From contig CANQYL010000001.1 in NCBI GenBank assembly GCA_947628035.1, positions 19,465 to 83,464 of the forward strand: a stretch of 64,000 nucleotides of DNA, in the 5' to 3' direction. The position numbers and the translations under genes are program-made. The notes below the pieces were generated by a model that had not been told where the DNA came from, did not search any database, and saw only the letters and a list, made by a program, of their open reading frames with translations. Origin of the DNA: an uncultured Akkermansia sp. (GTDB lineage Bacteria > Verrucomicrobiota > Verrucomicrobiia > Verrucomicrobiales > Akkermansiaceae). Of this stretch, positions 44,074 to 52,000 are shown piece after piece; position 1 is the first letter of the stretch; the number at the start of each line of letters is the position of its first letter.

Positions 44074-44079
44074 GCATGT

Positions 44080-44114
44080 ACGATGGACGATGGACGATGG
44101 ACGATGGACGATGG
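44080..44114 (+). repeat. Heptad tandem array (ACGATGG)x5
   Basis: acgatgg repeated five times directly after the giant gene stop. Confidence 0.97.
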
Positions 44115-44206
44115 AAGCGAAGCGGTAGCGTAGCGGAATTTCCGGGAACACAGGTGCGGTGACAGAAAGAAAGCGGCAGGAGGAGACGGCACCCGACGGT
44201 GACTTG

Positions 44207-44239
44207 GCAGAATCAGCTTCTGACGAAGCGTGATTCTGC
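44207..44239 (+). other. Perfect-arm hairpin carrying a copy of the giant gene's last bases
   Basis: GCAGAATCAGCTTC-TGAC-GAAGC(G)TGATTCTGC, a 14 bp stem with one bulge. CAGAATCAGCTTCTGA also occurs at 44058-44073 as the terminal codons. Confidence 0.75.
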
Positions 44240-44246
44240 AACTATG

Positions 44247-44400
44247 TACGAATTACGAATTACGATTTGGATGCTAGCACGCTACGCGCGGGGGAGCAGA
44301 GCGATAGCGTAGCGGGCGGTAAAGCGGTTGGACAAAAGCGCAGCTTTTGCCCGAAGGGCTCAGCGCTGATGGAGCGGCGCTGAGTCAAGATGGCATCGCA
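44247..44400 (+). repeat. Modular intergenic element, copy A
   Basis: acgaattacgaattacgatttggatgctagc...gggggagc...GCGGGCGGTAAAGCGG-TTGGACA-AAAGCgcaGCTTTTGCCCGAAGGG-CTCAGCGCtgatggagcgGCGCTGAG-TCAAGATGGCAT. Confidence 0.8.
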
Positions 44401-44499
44401 TAGTTCCGGAAACTTTCCTTGTAACATCCTTCCGTGATTTCACCTGCTACCGATGCCTACGCATCGCACGGCCCGCGCCAGCGGCGCGCGAATCCTTCA

Positions 44500-44523
44500 C
44501 ATCGTCCATCGTCCATCGTCCAT
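44500..44523 (-). repeat. Inverted heptad array (CCATCGT, reverse complement of ACGATGG), about 3 copies
   Basis: catcgtccatcgtccatcgtccatg; opposite orientation to 44080..44114. Confidence 0.95.
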
Positions 44524-44710
44524 GAATTGATTTACGATTTGGAGAATTCGCGCTGCGTGCGGGGGAGCGGAGCCTCAAGTTTCGCAAAAATCGTCATGAG
44601 AAATAGACATTGACTTGCAGCGAGGTCCGTGGTAAAAGGAAAGAAGGATGAAATCTGAGGCGAAGGAGGGATGTCCTCTCAGTCCTTTTGGAAAGAATAT
44701 AACGGCGCCG

Positions 44711-46155
44711 ATGAACATTAAAGAGATAGAGAGGCTTGTAGAGAGGGGAGAGAGTGCAACGCTTGAGTTGAAGCAGAGCACGGGGGAACTCCATAAAGGG
44801 ATGGAGACGGCATGTGCCTTCCTCAACTCTGATGGTGGATGGTTGCTCTTTGGCGTAACCCCCGGGATGAAAATTATTGGTCAGGAAGTGACAGACAGGA
44901 CACGACAGGAGTAGCTGCTGCCCTGCGCAAAATGGACCCGACCGTTGAAGTCGAAGCAGTATATGTGGAAGTTCCCGGCAGACCGCGTCATTACGTAATC
45001 GCTCTCTATTTCGATCCCCTCCGGTGTACGAACGGTCCGTACTGCTACGATGGTCGTCCGTTTTACAAAGTAGAGAGCACGACGGTGCTGATGCCGCGTA
45101 TTCTGTATGAGGAGAAATTACGCCGGAGCAACCCTCAACGATTTAGTTGGGAAAACACGCTTGCCAACGGGATCGGACCGGAAGACTTGGACATGGAGCT
45201 CATGCACCAGACTTTGTACGATGGCATTAGTCACCGCATTCCGGCGTCAACGATGGTGCTTCAGGATCCTGTAAAGATTTTACGCAAAATGGGAGTTGTC
45301 GGGGACAATGATGTGCTTTCAAATGCAGCCCTCGTCCTTTTTGGAAAAGACCCCGCTTTGAGACACCCCCAGTGCAGGGTGCGTCTTGCTCGTTTTGAGG
45401 GTACGGATAAAATAGTGATTCGGGATCAGACGGTTTGTGCGAAAAATCTTTTCGAACAATACAATGCCGTTGTGGATTTTTGTTTGAAGCACCTCAATCT
45501 CAGTGGACGCGTGGAAGGGGCTTTTCGCATGGACACTCTCACGGTTCCCATGGACGTGATTCGTGAGGCGGCGGTGAATATGCTGTGCCATCGTTCGTGG
45601 GAGGCTCAGAATATGGTTCCCACGGTGGCCATTTACGAGGATCGTATCGTGTTCCAAAATCCGGGTGCTTTCCCCTATGGTACGCAATGGCAAGATTATG
45701 CGGACAATCGGCTTAATTCCCGTCCGCCGAATCCAACCATAGCGGATGTTTTCTACTGTCGTGGAATCATTGAAAGCTGGGGACGCGGCATTGGATTGAT
45801 TATGGAAGAATGCCGCAAGAAGGGATTACCTCCTCCCTCATATGAAACCTTAGCTTCCTCTGTTAGTCTGATCATCCGATTTAAGGCCAACCTAGGATAT
45901 TTAAGGAACTCTGCGACGCAATCAGCGAAGGAAAGCGCGAGCGCGCGACGTATCCGAGAAAAGATTCTCGCTTTTTGTAGCGAGCCGCGCAGTATGCAGG
46001 AGATTACCGCTATGCTTCGGATGAAGAGTGTAAACTGGGTACGCAGTAAATATGTTCTTCCTCTCCTCGGCTCTGAATTAAAATACACTCAGCCGGATAG
46101 ACCTAAAAGCAGGACTCAGAAATACGTTGCAACATCGAAGTCATACGAATCGTGA
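44711..46155 (+). pseudogene. AlbA_2-type (Schlafen/divergent AAA-like) ATP-binding transcriptional regulator, interrupted by a 1-nt frameshift
   Basis: MNIKEIERLVERGESATLELKQSTGELHKGMETACAFLNSDGGWLLFGVTPGMKIIGQEVTDRTRQE* (ends 44914) continues in the neighbouring frame as VAAALRKMDPTVEVEAVYVEVPG... to 46155, including REAAVNMLCHR and SWGRGIGLI. One G missing at about 44909-44911 restores the frame. Confidence 0.8.
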
Positions 46156-46156
46156 A

Positions 46157-46302
46157 CATCGATGGACTGCATAAGTTACTGTATAAGTTCTATTCAATCA
46201 CTGTATAAGTTAATTGGTTTATTGTTAATAATTAACGTAATCTATGGCATCGATGGACTGCATAAGTTCTGTATAAGTTCCACCAAGTTACTGTATAAGT
46301 TA
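46157..46302 (+). repeat. Six CTGYATAAGTT 11-mers in two 91-bp-spaced blocks
   Basis: CTG(C/T)ATAAGTT at 46167, 46179, 46201, 46258, 46269 and 46291. Each block starts CATCGATGGACTGCATAAGTT (46157 and 46248). Confidence 0.93.
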
Positions 46303-46341
46303 AGATCCCAAATTCCGGGCGGCATTTTTGGGTGCTAGCGT

Positions 46342-46455
46342 GTGAGCTATGCGGAGCATAAGCACTATGTCTTACCACTTCTGGAATCCCATCTGGAGCT
46401 AACAATTCCTGAGACTCCAAATAGCAGACAACAAAAATATAAAACGAGGGGAATG
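46342..46455 (+). pseudogene. Orphan C-terminal fragment of a second AlbA-type ATP-binding protein
   Basis: ...KHYVLPLLESHLELTIPETPNSRQQKYKTRG parallels ...SKYVLPLLGSELKYTQPDRPKSRTQKYVAT at the end of the 44711..46155 gene. Confidence 0.65.
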
Positions 46456-46486
46456 AAAATCACCCCCAGTCATCACCCCCAGTCGG

Positions 46487-46605
46487 GGCGCCTTCGGCGC
46501 CTATTTACGATTTACGATTTGGATGCTAGCGCGCTGTGCGCGGGGGGGGGGGGGGGGGGGGCGGAATTTTGGAAACAAGGCGAAAGGCTGGTTAGAAAGG
46601 TACAT
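46487..46605 (+). repeat. Modular intergenic element left of AbiE, with G20 tract
   Basis: GGCGCC-TTC-GGCGCC-TATTTACGATTTACGATTTGGATGCTAGCGCGCTGTGCGC then 20 consecutive G (46542..46561), cggaatttt...gttagaaag. Confidence 0.9.
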
Positions 46606-46746
46606 TGAGATTTTTGGTCATTGTTCTTATAGAAAAAAGTAATATTTTCATATAAAGATATTTCATATAATTATCTTGTTTTATTTAATTTATGAATGAT
46701 TGAAAAATTATCTTGAATGCGGAGAAAATTATGTTAAACTCAGGAC

Positions 46747-47382
46747 ATGATGGGGGTGGCAACAAGTAAGCTTTCTTTGGAAAGAAAAATCCTCAACTAT
46801 CTGCGTCGTTGGGGAAGGGGCTGTGTTTTTTCCAACAGCGATTTTTTTTCGCTTTCCAATGATGCGAACGTTGCGTGTACACTGAACCAGCTCAAAAAAC
46901 GGGGTACAATACGTCAATTATGGCGCGGACTCTATGACTATCCCAGATACAGCAAACTACTCAGGGAATGTCTTGCGCCCGATTTGCGACTTGTCGCTGC
47001 CGCACTCGCTCGTAAATACAAATGGCACCTACAACCCTCGGGGAGTGCGGCTCTCAATTATTGGGGACTCAGCACGCAGCTCCCCACACGGCCGCTCTAC
47101 TTCTCGAGTGGTCCCAATCGTTTTTACAGGATCGACAATCGTACGATCGAGTTCAAGCACGTTTCTTCGAAGCAATCACAGCTTGGCGATGAACAGTGCG
47201 AGCTCTTTATTCAAGCCATCAAGGAACTGGGAGACTTGAGTCTTTCTGACGCCTACCTTCCGAAAATCAAGACGATTCTTACTCCGGAGCTTATCCGGAG
47301 TCTCAACAAGGCGACCCCTTTGTTGACTGAAAAGCTTCGCTCATCCATTCGTACCATGATCATGCTTTCCGCCAATGAATAA
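46747..47382 (+). CDS. AbiEi-like antitoxin (DUF6088 / type IV TA antitoxin family)
   Basis: N-terminal winged-helix-like region and QPSGSAALNYWGLSTQLPTRPLYFSSGPNRFYRIDNRTIEFKHVS. Overlaps the downstream nucleotidyltransferase by 8 nt. Confidence 0.82.
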   Translation: MMGVATSKLSLERKILNYLRRWGRGCVFSNSDFFSLSNDANVACTLNQLKKRGTIRQLWRGLYDYPRYSKLLRECLAPDLRLVAAALARKYKWHLQPSGSAALNYWGLSTQLPTRPLYFSSGPNRFYRIDNRTIEFKHVSSKQSQLGDEQCELFIQAIKELGDLSLSDAYLPKIKTILTPELIRSLNKATPLLTEKLRSSIRTMIMLSANE

Positions 47383-48406
47383 CTTTATCAATCGCCCTAA
47401 ACGAGAACGACTCGAGCTTATCGGTCAGACTGCAGCCAGGCTGGATATGGATCCTGCTGCGATTGAAAAAGATTTCTGGGTTTGCTGGATATTGCAGCGT
47501 TTGTTTCAGTCTCCTTTGAAAAAATCCATAATCTTCAAGGGGGGAACATGCTTATCCAAGGTATATGGTCTCATTAAACGTTTTTCGGAAGATATAGATC
47601 TCATCTTGGATTGGTCTGATTTCTGTACCGAATATGATTTGAATCCGGGGCAGCACTATGGGAAATCCGGCAGAGAGAGGATGATGGAAGCTCTGGATGA
47701 ATGGAACGCGCAGCAGATTGCACAAAAGATTCTCCCGGCCGTTCGAGATTGTTGCGGCGATGTCTGTTCCGCTGACATATTTCAAGAAACTCCGGAGATC
47801 ATTGCTGTTACCTACCCGAGAAATTACGAGTCTTCATACATCAGACCTCGTGTCTTGCTGGAAATAGGTCCGAAAGCCGCCTGGAACCCGCATGCGGAAC
47901 ACACGGTGCGTCCATACATGGCAGAGATATATCCTCACCTGTTTCATGGAGCGGAAACAAGCGTTGTAGCGAGCACAGCCGAACGATCTTTTTGGGAGAA
48001 AATCACTATTCTCCATTCACAGGCGAACCGTCCTACTGCTTTGCCGCTACGATATGCCCGTCACTACTATGATGCCGTTATGATGGCGCGAAACGACGCT
48101 CTTAAACAAAGGGCTTTTACTGATGTGAGGTTGCTTTACCAAGTGTCATCTTTTAAGTACTACTTTTACCGATCGGGTTGGGCTGATTATCCCCATGCTG
48201 TTCCAGGCTCCATGCATCTGATGCCATGCGAGACGATCAAAGCTGACTTAGAACTTGATTATGCAAAAATGAAAAAAGAAATGCTTCCGCACGATGCTCC
48301 GGAATTTTCTGTCCTCATAGAAGAAGTCGCAAAATTAGAGCTAGAGGTCAATCAATTGCCTCCGCTTCATCTCAATGTCAGGAATTATCCGACTATGGAG
48401 TTTTGA
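47375..48406 (+). CDS. AbiEii/AbiGii-type nucleotidyltransferase toxin
   Basis: KKSIIFKGGTCLSKVYGLIKRFSEDIDLILDW: diagnostic GG(T)xLSK...RFSEDIDL motif. Confidence 0.92.
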   Translation: MNNFINRPKRERLELIGQTAARLDMDPAAIEKDFWVCWILQRLFQSPLKKSIIFKGGTCLSKVYGLIKRFSEDIDLILDWSDFCTEYDLNPGQHYGKSGRERMMEALDEWNAQQIAQKILPAVRDCCGDVCSADIFQETPEIIAVTYPRNYESSYIRPRVLLEIGPKAAWNPHAEHTVRPYMAEIYPHLFHGAETSVVASTAERSFWEKITILHSQANRPTALPLRYARHYYDAVMMARNDALKQRAFTDVRLLYQVSSFKYYFYRSGWADYPHAVPGSMHLMPCETIKADLELDYAKMKKEMLPHDAPEFSVLIEEVAKLELEVNQLPPLHLNVRNYPTMEF

Positions 48407-48426
48407 AGTAATGGCGAGGGGAGGGG

Positions 48427-48496
48427 CGGCTGACGGTGACTCGTCGGCACCGCACTGCCTCCTCACCCTACGGGCAACGCATACGCGTTGTCCAAC
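48427..48496 (-). repeat. Modular intergenic element, copy D (inverted)
   Basis: Reverse complement reads GTTGGA-CAACGCgtatGCGTTG-CCCGTAGGG...GAGTCACCGTCAG; preceded by CGCACGCGAAGCGGGCGGTAAGGGCGG. Confidence 0.75.
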
Positions 48497-48550
48497 CGCC
48501 CTTACCGCCCGCTTCGCGTGCGCCCTGTACGGGGCCGTCGGGCGTCTTGC

Positions 48551-48680
48551 CTATTTACGGATTACGATTTACGATTTGGATGCTAGCGCGCTGTGCGCGG
48601 GGGGGGGGGGGGGGGGGCGGAGCGGGAGCGTGGCGAAATTTTCGGGAACGGGCGTAAAAGGTAGCTAGAAAGCGGCGGGA
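48551..48680 (+). repeat. Modular intergenic element right of AbiE, with G19 tract
   Basis: TATTTACGGATTACGATTTACGATTTGGATGCTAGCGCGCTGTGCGC then 19 G (48599..48617), cggagcgggagcgtggcgaaattttcgggaacgggcgtaaaaggtagctagaaag. Confidence 0.92.
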
Positions 48681-48778
48681 GTTACACGATGCCGGGTTCA
48701 ATGCCTTTGATTCTTCCATCGGATTTCTCTACGTATTTGAGATTGACAGGTTGCCTTCGACGGACTAGAATTCTGCTC

Positions 48779-49042
48779 ATGTTGATACAAGCCAGTCTCG
48801 GTTCTCCCACTCAATGGTTCATTTTAGCGGTCATTGTGCTCATCGTATTCGGAGCGAAACGTCTGCCGGAGATAGCACGTAGTCTCGGGAAAAGTCTGGG
48901 CATTCTGCACAAGGCGAAACGCGAATTCGAGGAGGAACTTCTCAGGGCTCAGCAACCCGAGTCCGGGGCAAAAGACACTTCACCGGAGCTTGAGGCGAAA
49001 GAAACAAACCCTGCTCCCAAGGACAACGGCGGTGGCGCCTAG
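48779..49042 (+). CDS. tatA: TatA/E-family twin-arginine translocase subunit
   Basis: MLIQASLGSPTQWFILAVIVLIVFGAKRLPEIARSLGKSLGILHKAKREFEEEL: one TM helix, FGAKRLPEIARSLGKSLG amphipathic motif, acidic tail. Confidence 0.93.
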   Translation: MLIQASLGSPTQWFILAVIVLIVFGAKRLPEIARSLGKSLGILHKAKREFEEELLRAQQPESGAKDTSPELEAKETNPAPKDNGGGA

Positions 49043-49050
49043 TGGCGCGG

Positions 49051-49142
49051 GGCGGCTGAACGCCGCCTATTTACGATTTACAAAGCCCACGAGGGCTCGG
49101 AGTGGGATTGGACATAATGCGTGAGCATTTTGCCCGCAGGGC
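49051..49142 (+). repeat. Modular intergenic element, copy E
   Basis: GGCGGC-tgaac-GCCGCC-TATTTACGATTTAC...AAAGCCCACGAGGGCTCGGAGTGGGA-TTGGACA-TAATGCgtgaGCATTTTGCCCGCAGGG. Confidence 0.78.
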
Positions 49143-49159
49143 GCTGAGGCAAAGCGGTT

Positions 49160-49385
49160 GACGGCCCCGTGTGGGCGCACGCGAAGCGTGCGGTAAGACC
49201 GATTGGACAATAGCACAGCTTTTGCCCGAAGGGCTCAGCGCCGATGGGGCGGCGCTGAGTCAAGGTGGTGCTGAAGCGTCAATTTACGATTTGGATGTTC
49301 GCGCGCTATCGCGCGGGATGCGGAGCGGGAGCGCAGCGGAATTTTTGGGAACGGGCGTAAAGGATAGCTAGAAAGAGACGAGAAT
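49160..49385 (+). repeat. Modular intergenic element, copy B plus adjacent TTTACGATTTGG module
   Basis: CGCACGC-gaa-GCGTGCG-GTAAGACCGA-TTGGACA-ATAGCacaGCTTTTGCCCGAAGGG-CTCAGCGCC-gatggggc-GGCGCTGAG-TCAAGGTGG, then CAATTTACGATTTGGATGTTCGCGCGCTATCGCGCGGGATGCGGAGCGGGAGCGCAGCGGAATTTTT. Confidence 0.82.
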
Positions 49386-49452
49386 GATGCCATGCCGGGT
49401 GCACTGCTTTGCTTCCATCGTCCATGAAAACGAGTGGGGTAGATGACAAAAC

Positions 49453-51984
49453 TTACTCCGGCACCTCTTCCGCCACATCTTCGTCCGGCAAGTTATCCGG
49501 ATCTTCGGCGACATCATCGTCCGTCATTTCCGTCGTGGCGTCATCAGCCAGGGGGTCGTGCTTCGTGCAGAGGGGACGAGGTTTGGAAAAGTCAGCCATG
49601 GTTTCCGTGTAGGCGCTTCCCTGGTATTCGCAGCCGGAGTGGGCCACCATACCTGTATCACGGCAGAGACGGATGCCCAGTTTTCTGGCTCCGGCGGCTC
49701 GCGTGCGGATATTTGTCATGGCGTAGCCTCGGGTGGCAGCGCTCTGCATCACTCCCACCCAGAGGGGGAGAGCCAGCGTTCCTCCGTACGCTTTATCCGC
49801 AATGGTGACGGGGCGATCAAATCCCACCCACACCGCCGCCGTGAGATCGGACGTGAAGCCGCAGAACCAGGCGTTTCTGTATGCGTTGGTCGTGCCGGTT
49901 TTACCGCCGCAGGGGAAGTGAAAACCGAGGCGTTGCATGCTTCCGGCTGTCCCGCCCGGTTTGGTAATTTGCTGGAGAATGGCACAGACAGCGTTCGCCG
50001 TCCGTGTTGAGAGCACACGCCGCACCGTTCCCGGATTGCGCCAGAGCACGTGTCCCGTGGAGTCCGTGATGCTTTGGATGATGAAGGGAGTGGGACGCAC
50101 CCCCCCATTCGCGAACATCGTGTAGGCAGAGGCCACCTCCAGGGGAGAAGCCTCCCAAGTGCCCAGATAAATCGTCGGACCCGGCTTCTTGGCGGTTTTC
50201 GGGAAACCCGCCATGAGCCCCGTGTTGATCACATTGTCCAGCCCGGCCCTGTTTCCCACGCGCACCGACATCGTGTTGCGGCTTTTCAGAAGCCCCCATC
50301 CCGCCGGGTGCATACCCGTGAACTTTCCGTCGGAATTGCCCGGGAACCAGCGACGAGCCCCGGTTATTTCTCCGGGCTGAATGCGGTCATCAGAGACGGC
50401 GCTCTGCGGGCTTCCGCCATGTTCAAAGAAAGTGGAGTACACGATGGGTTTGAAGATGGAACCCACCTGACGTCTGCTCTGCACCGCGCGGTTCAGCGGA
50501 CTTTCCTTGCTGTCTCTTCCTCCGACAACTGCCAGCAGGGCTCCGGTTGCATTGTCGATCACCACGCATGCTGCCTGCACATATTTCGGTCTCGCCTTCT
50601 CCGCTTCCTCCGGCGGGAGCTTCGCCAGATAAGCGCGGTACTGCGCCCGCGTCTGATGCGGATAATTTTTCCGTTTTTCAAGGATATCCACCAGTCTCGC
50701 GTCCAGCTCGCGCATGACATCATCCTGCAGATCCACATCCAGCGTCGTGCGCACCACGAGTCCTCCGGCATACATGGCGTCCTCCTTCACGTGTTGCTGC
50801 TGAGCATCGAGCATGTCGAGGATGTGCGAGACCTCACTGCGGATGAGATCCAGCGCGTAATTTTCCATGCCGCGCAGCTCCGGCTTTTGTGTGCGGATGG
50901 GTTCAGCCCGTGCCGCGCGGTACTCATTGCGCGTGATGTGCCCATTTTCAAACATGAGCTTGAGCACCTTGTCCCTCTGTATTTTTGCGGAGGAAGGATT
51001 GCGGTACGGAGAAAACTCGTTGGGACTGCACACAATTCCGGCGAGCATGGCGGATTCTCCGATGGTGAGCTCGCGGGGACGTTTGTTGAAGTACCCCTTG
51101 GCTGCCTGTTTCAGCCCCAAAAAGGTATGGCCCCAGAATACACGGTTGATGTAGCAAGTGAGGATGGTCTTTTTATCGTAAGTGGCCTCAATACGCCGCG
51201 CCAGCGCCATCTCCGTGAGTTTGGCGTCGAAGTTTCTTTCGCGGTGGTTGTAGGTGTTCTTCGCGAGCTGCATGGTGAGAGTGGAGGCTCCCTGCGTGGT
51301 GCGATGGTGCTTGAAGACCTGAGCGATTGCGCGCAGGACGCCACGAGGATCGATGCCGCCGTGTTTCCAGAAAGAGCGGTCCTCCTGTATGATGAGGGCC
51401 TTGATGAAGTAGGGGGGCACTTCGGAGTCCAGGTCGTCAATGCTGCGTCGGTTTTCTCCGTGCAGGGTTCCTATCTCGTTCCCCTTACGATCCAGTACAA
51501 TGGTGCGTTCCGGCATTCGCAGTATTTGCGTGATGTCGTACCTCTCCGCCTTGATGCCATACGCCACGGCAAGCAAGATGCCCAGTACGACTCCCACAAA
51601 AGAAAAGCTGATGACGATCCGCACGAGCTTCGGCAAAGTTCGTGTCAGAAAGTAGATGAACCGAAACGGCAGGGTCAGGAGCAGCCAGACGGCCCGCCAT
51701 ACGCTGAGACCTTTCCGCGGCGGATTGCGAAACTCCTCCAGCGGGTTGCTCTCCCGGAAGTGCCTCGTGTATTGCCTCTGCGGCAGGGGACTCCCGAAGG
51801 GCGATTCCGGTTCAGGTTCCCTCGCTTCCCCGGAGTGTGATCCGTACTCCTCGTCCGCCTCCTCCTCATCATCCGTGAACTGAACCCTCACCCGCGCGCG
51901 CGGCTGAGCCTGAGCATACAGTTCATCCTCACTCTCGCCGGTGAACGACGCTGCATTGCGGCTCTGTTCGGGTTTGTAACGCAT
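49453..51984 (-). CDS. Bifunctional class A penicillin-binding protein (transglycosylase/transpeptidase)
   Basis: EDRSFWKHGGIDPRGVLRAIAQ...QGASTLTMQLAKNTY (GT51) and QVGSIFKPIVYSTFF, KSRNTMSVRV, GKTGTTNAYRNAWFCGFT (transpeptidase SxxK/SxN/KTG). Start placed at MRYKPEQS. Confidence 0.93.
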   Translation of the reverse strand: MRYKPEQSRNAASFTGESEDELYAQAQPRARVRVQFTDDEEEADEEYGSHSGEAREPEPESPFGSPLPQRQYTRHFRESNPLEEFRNPPRKGLSVWRAVWLLLTLPFRFIYFLTRTLPKLVRIVISFSFVGVVLGILLAVAYGIKAERYDITQILRMPERTIVLDRKGNEIGTLHGENRRSIDDLDSEVPPYFIKALIIQEDRSFWKHGGIDPRGVLRAIAQVFKHHRTTQGASTLTMQLAKNTYNHRERNFDAKLTEMALARRIEATYDKKTILTCYINRVFWGHTFLGLKQAAKGYFNKRPRELTIGESAMLAGIVCSPNEFSPYRNPSSAKIQRDKVLKLMFENGHITRNEYRAARAEPIRTQKPELRGMENYALDLIRSEVSHILDMLDAQQQHVKEDAMYAGGLVVRTTLDVDLQDDVMRELDARLVDILEKRKNYPHQTRAQYRAYLAKLPPEEAEKARPKYVQAACVVIDNATGALLAVVGGRDSKESPLNRAVQSRRQVGSIFKPIVYSTFFEHGGSPQSAVSDDRIQPGEITGARRWFPGNSDGKFTGMHPAGWGLLKSRNTMSVRVGNRAGLDNVINTGLMAGFPKTAKKPGPTIYLGTWEASPLEVASAYTMFANGGVRPTPFIIQSITDSTGHVLWRNPGTVRRVLSTRTANAVCAILQQITKPGGTAGSMQRLGFHFPCGGKTGTTNAYRNAWFCGFTSDLTAAVWVGFDRPVTIADKAYGGTLALPLWVGVMQSAATRGYAMTNIRTRAAGARKLGIRLCRDTGMVAHSGCEYQGSAYTETMADFSKPRPLCTKHDPLADDATTEMTDDDVAEDPDNLPDEDVAEEVPE

Positions 51985-52000
51985 ACTCCGACCTCTCAAA

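Noticed and set aside
44207-44239. Rho-independent terminator of the giant gene
   Set aside because: Good stem but followed by AACTATG rather than a T tract; kept only as a hairpin.
44080-44523. CRISPR array
   Set aside because: Repeats are 7 bp with no spacers, and no cas genes are present.
44905-44915. Programmed -1 ribosomal frameshift in the AlbA-type gene
   Set aside because: No slippery heptamer and no obvious downstream pseudoknot; mutation or sequencing error is simpler.
46342-46608. 88-aa ORF as an intact gene
   Set aside because: Runs into the G20 tract and repeat element. Only the first part resembles a protein (remnant tail), so treated as a pseudogene fragment.
46680-46746. 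Sigma-70 promoter for the AbiE operon (TTGAAT ... TAAACT)
   Set aside because: AT-rich and plausibly promoter-bearing, but the -10/-35 match is too weak to claim.
48375-48668. ORFs of 97 and 73 aa spanning the G19 tract
   Set aside because: Translate intergenic repeat modules (…GGGGGG…); no start context or domain.
50050-51840. 596-aa plus-strand ORF
   Set aside because: Antisense to the penicillin-binding protein, whose catalytic motifs are clear; no family signature of its own.
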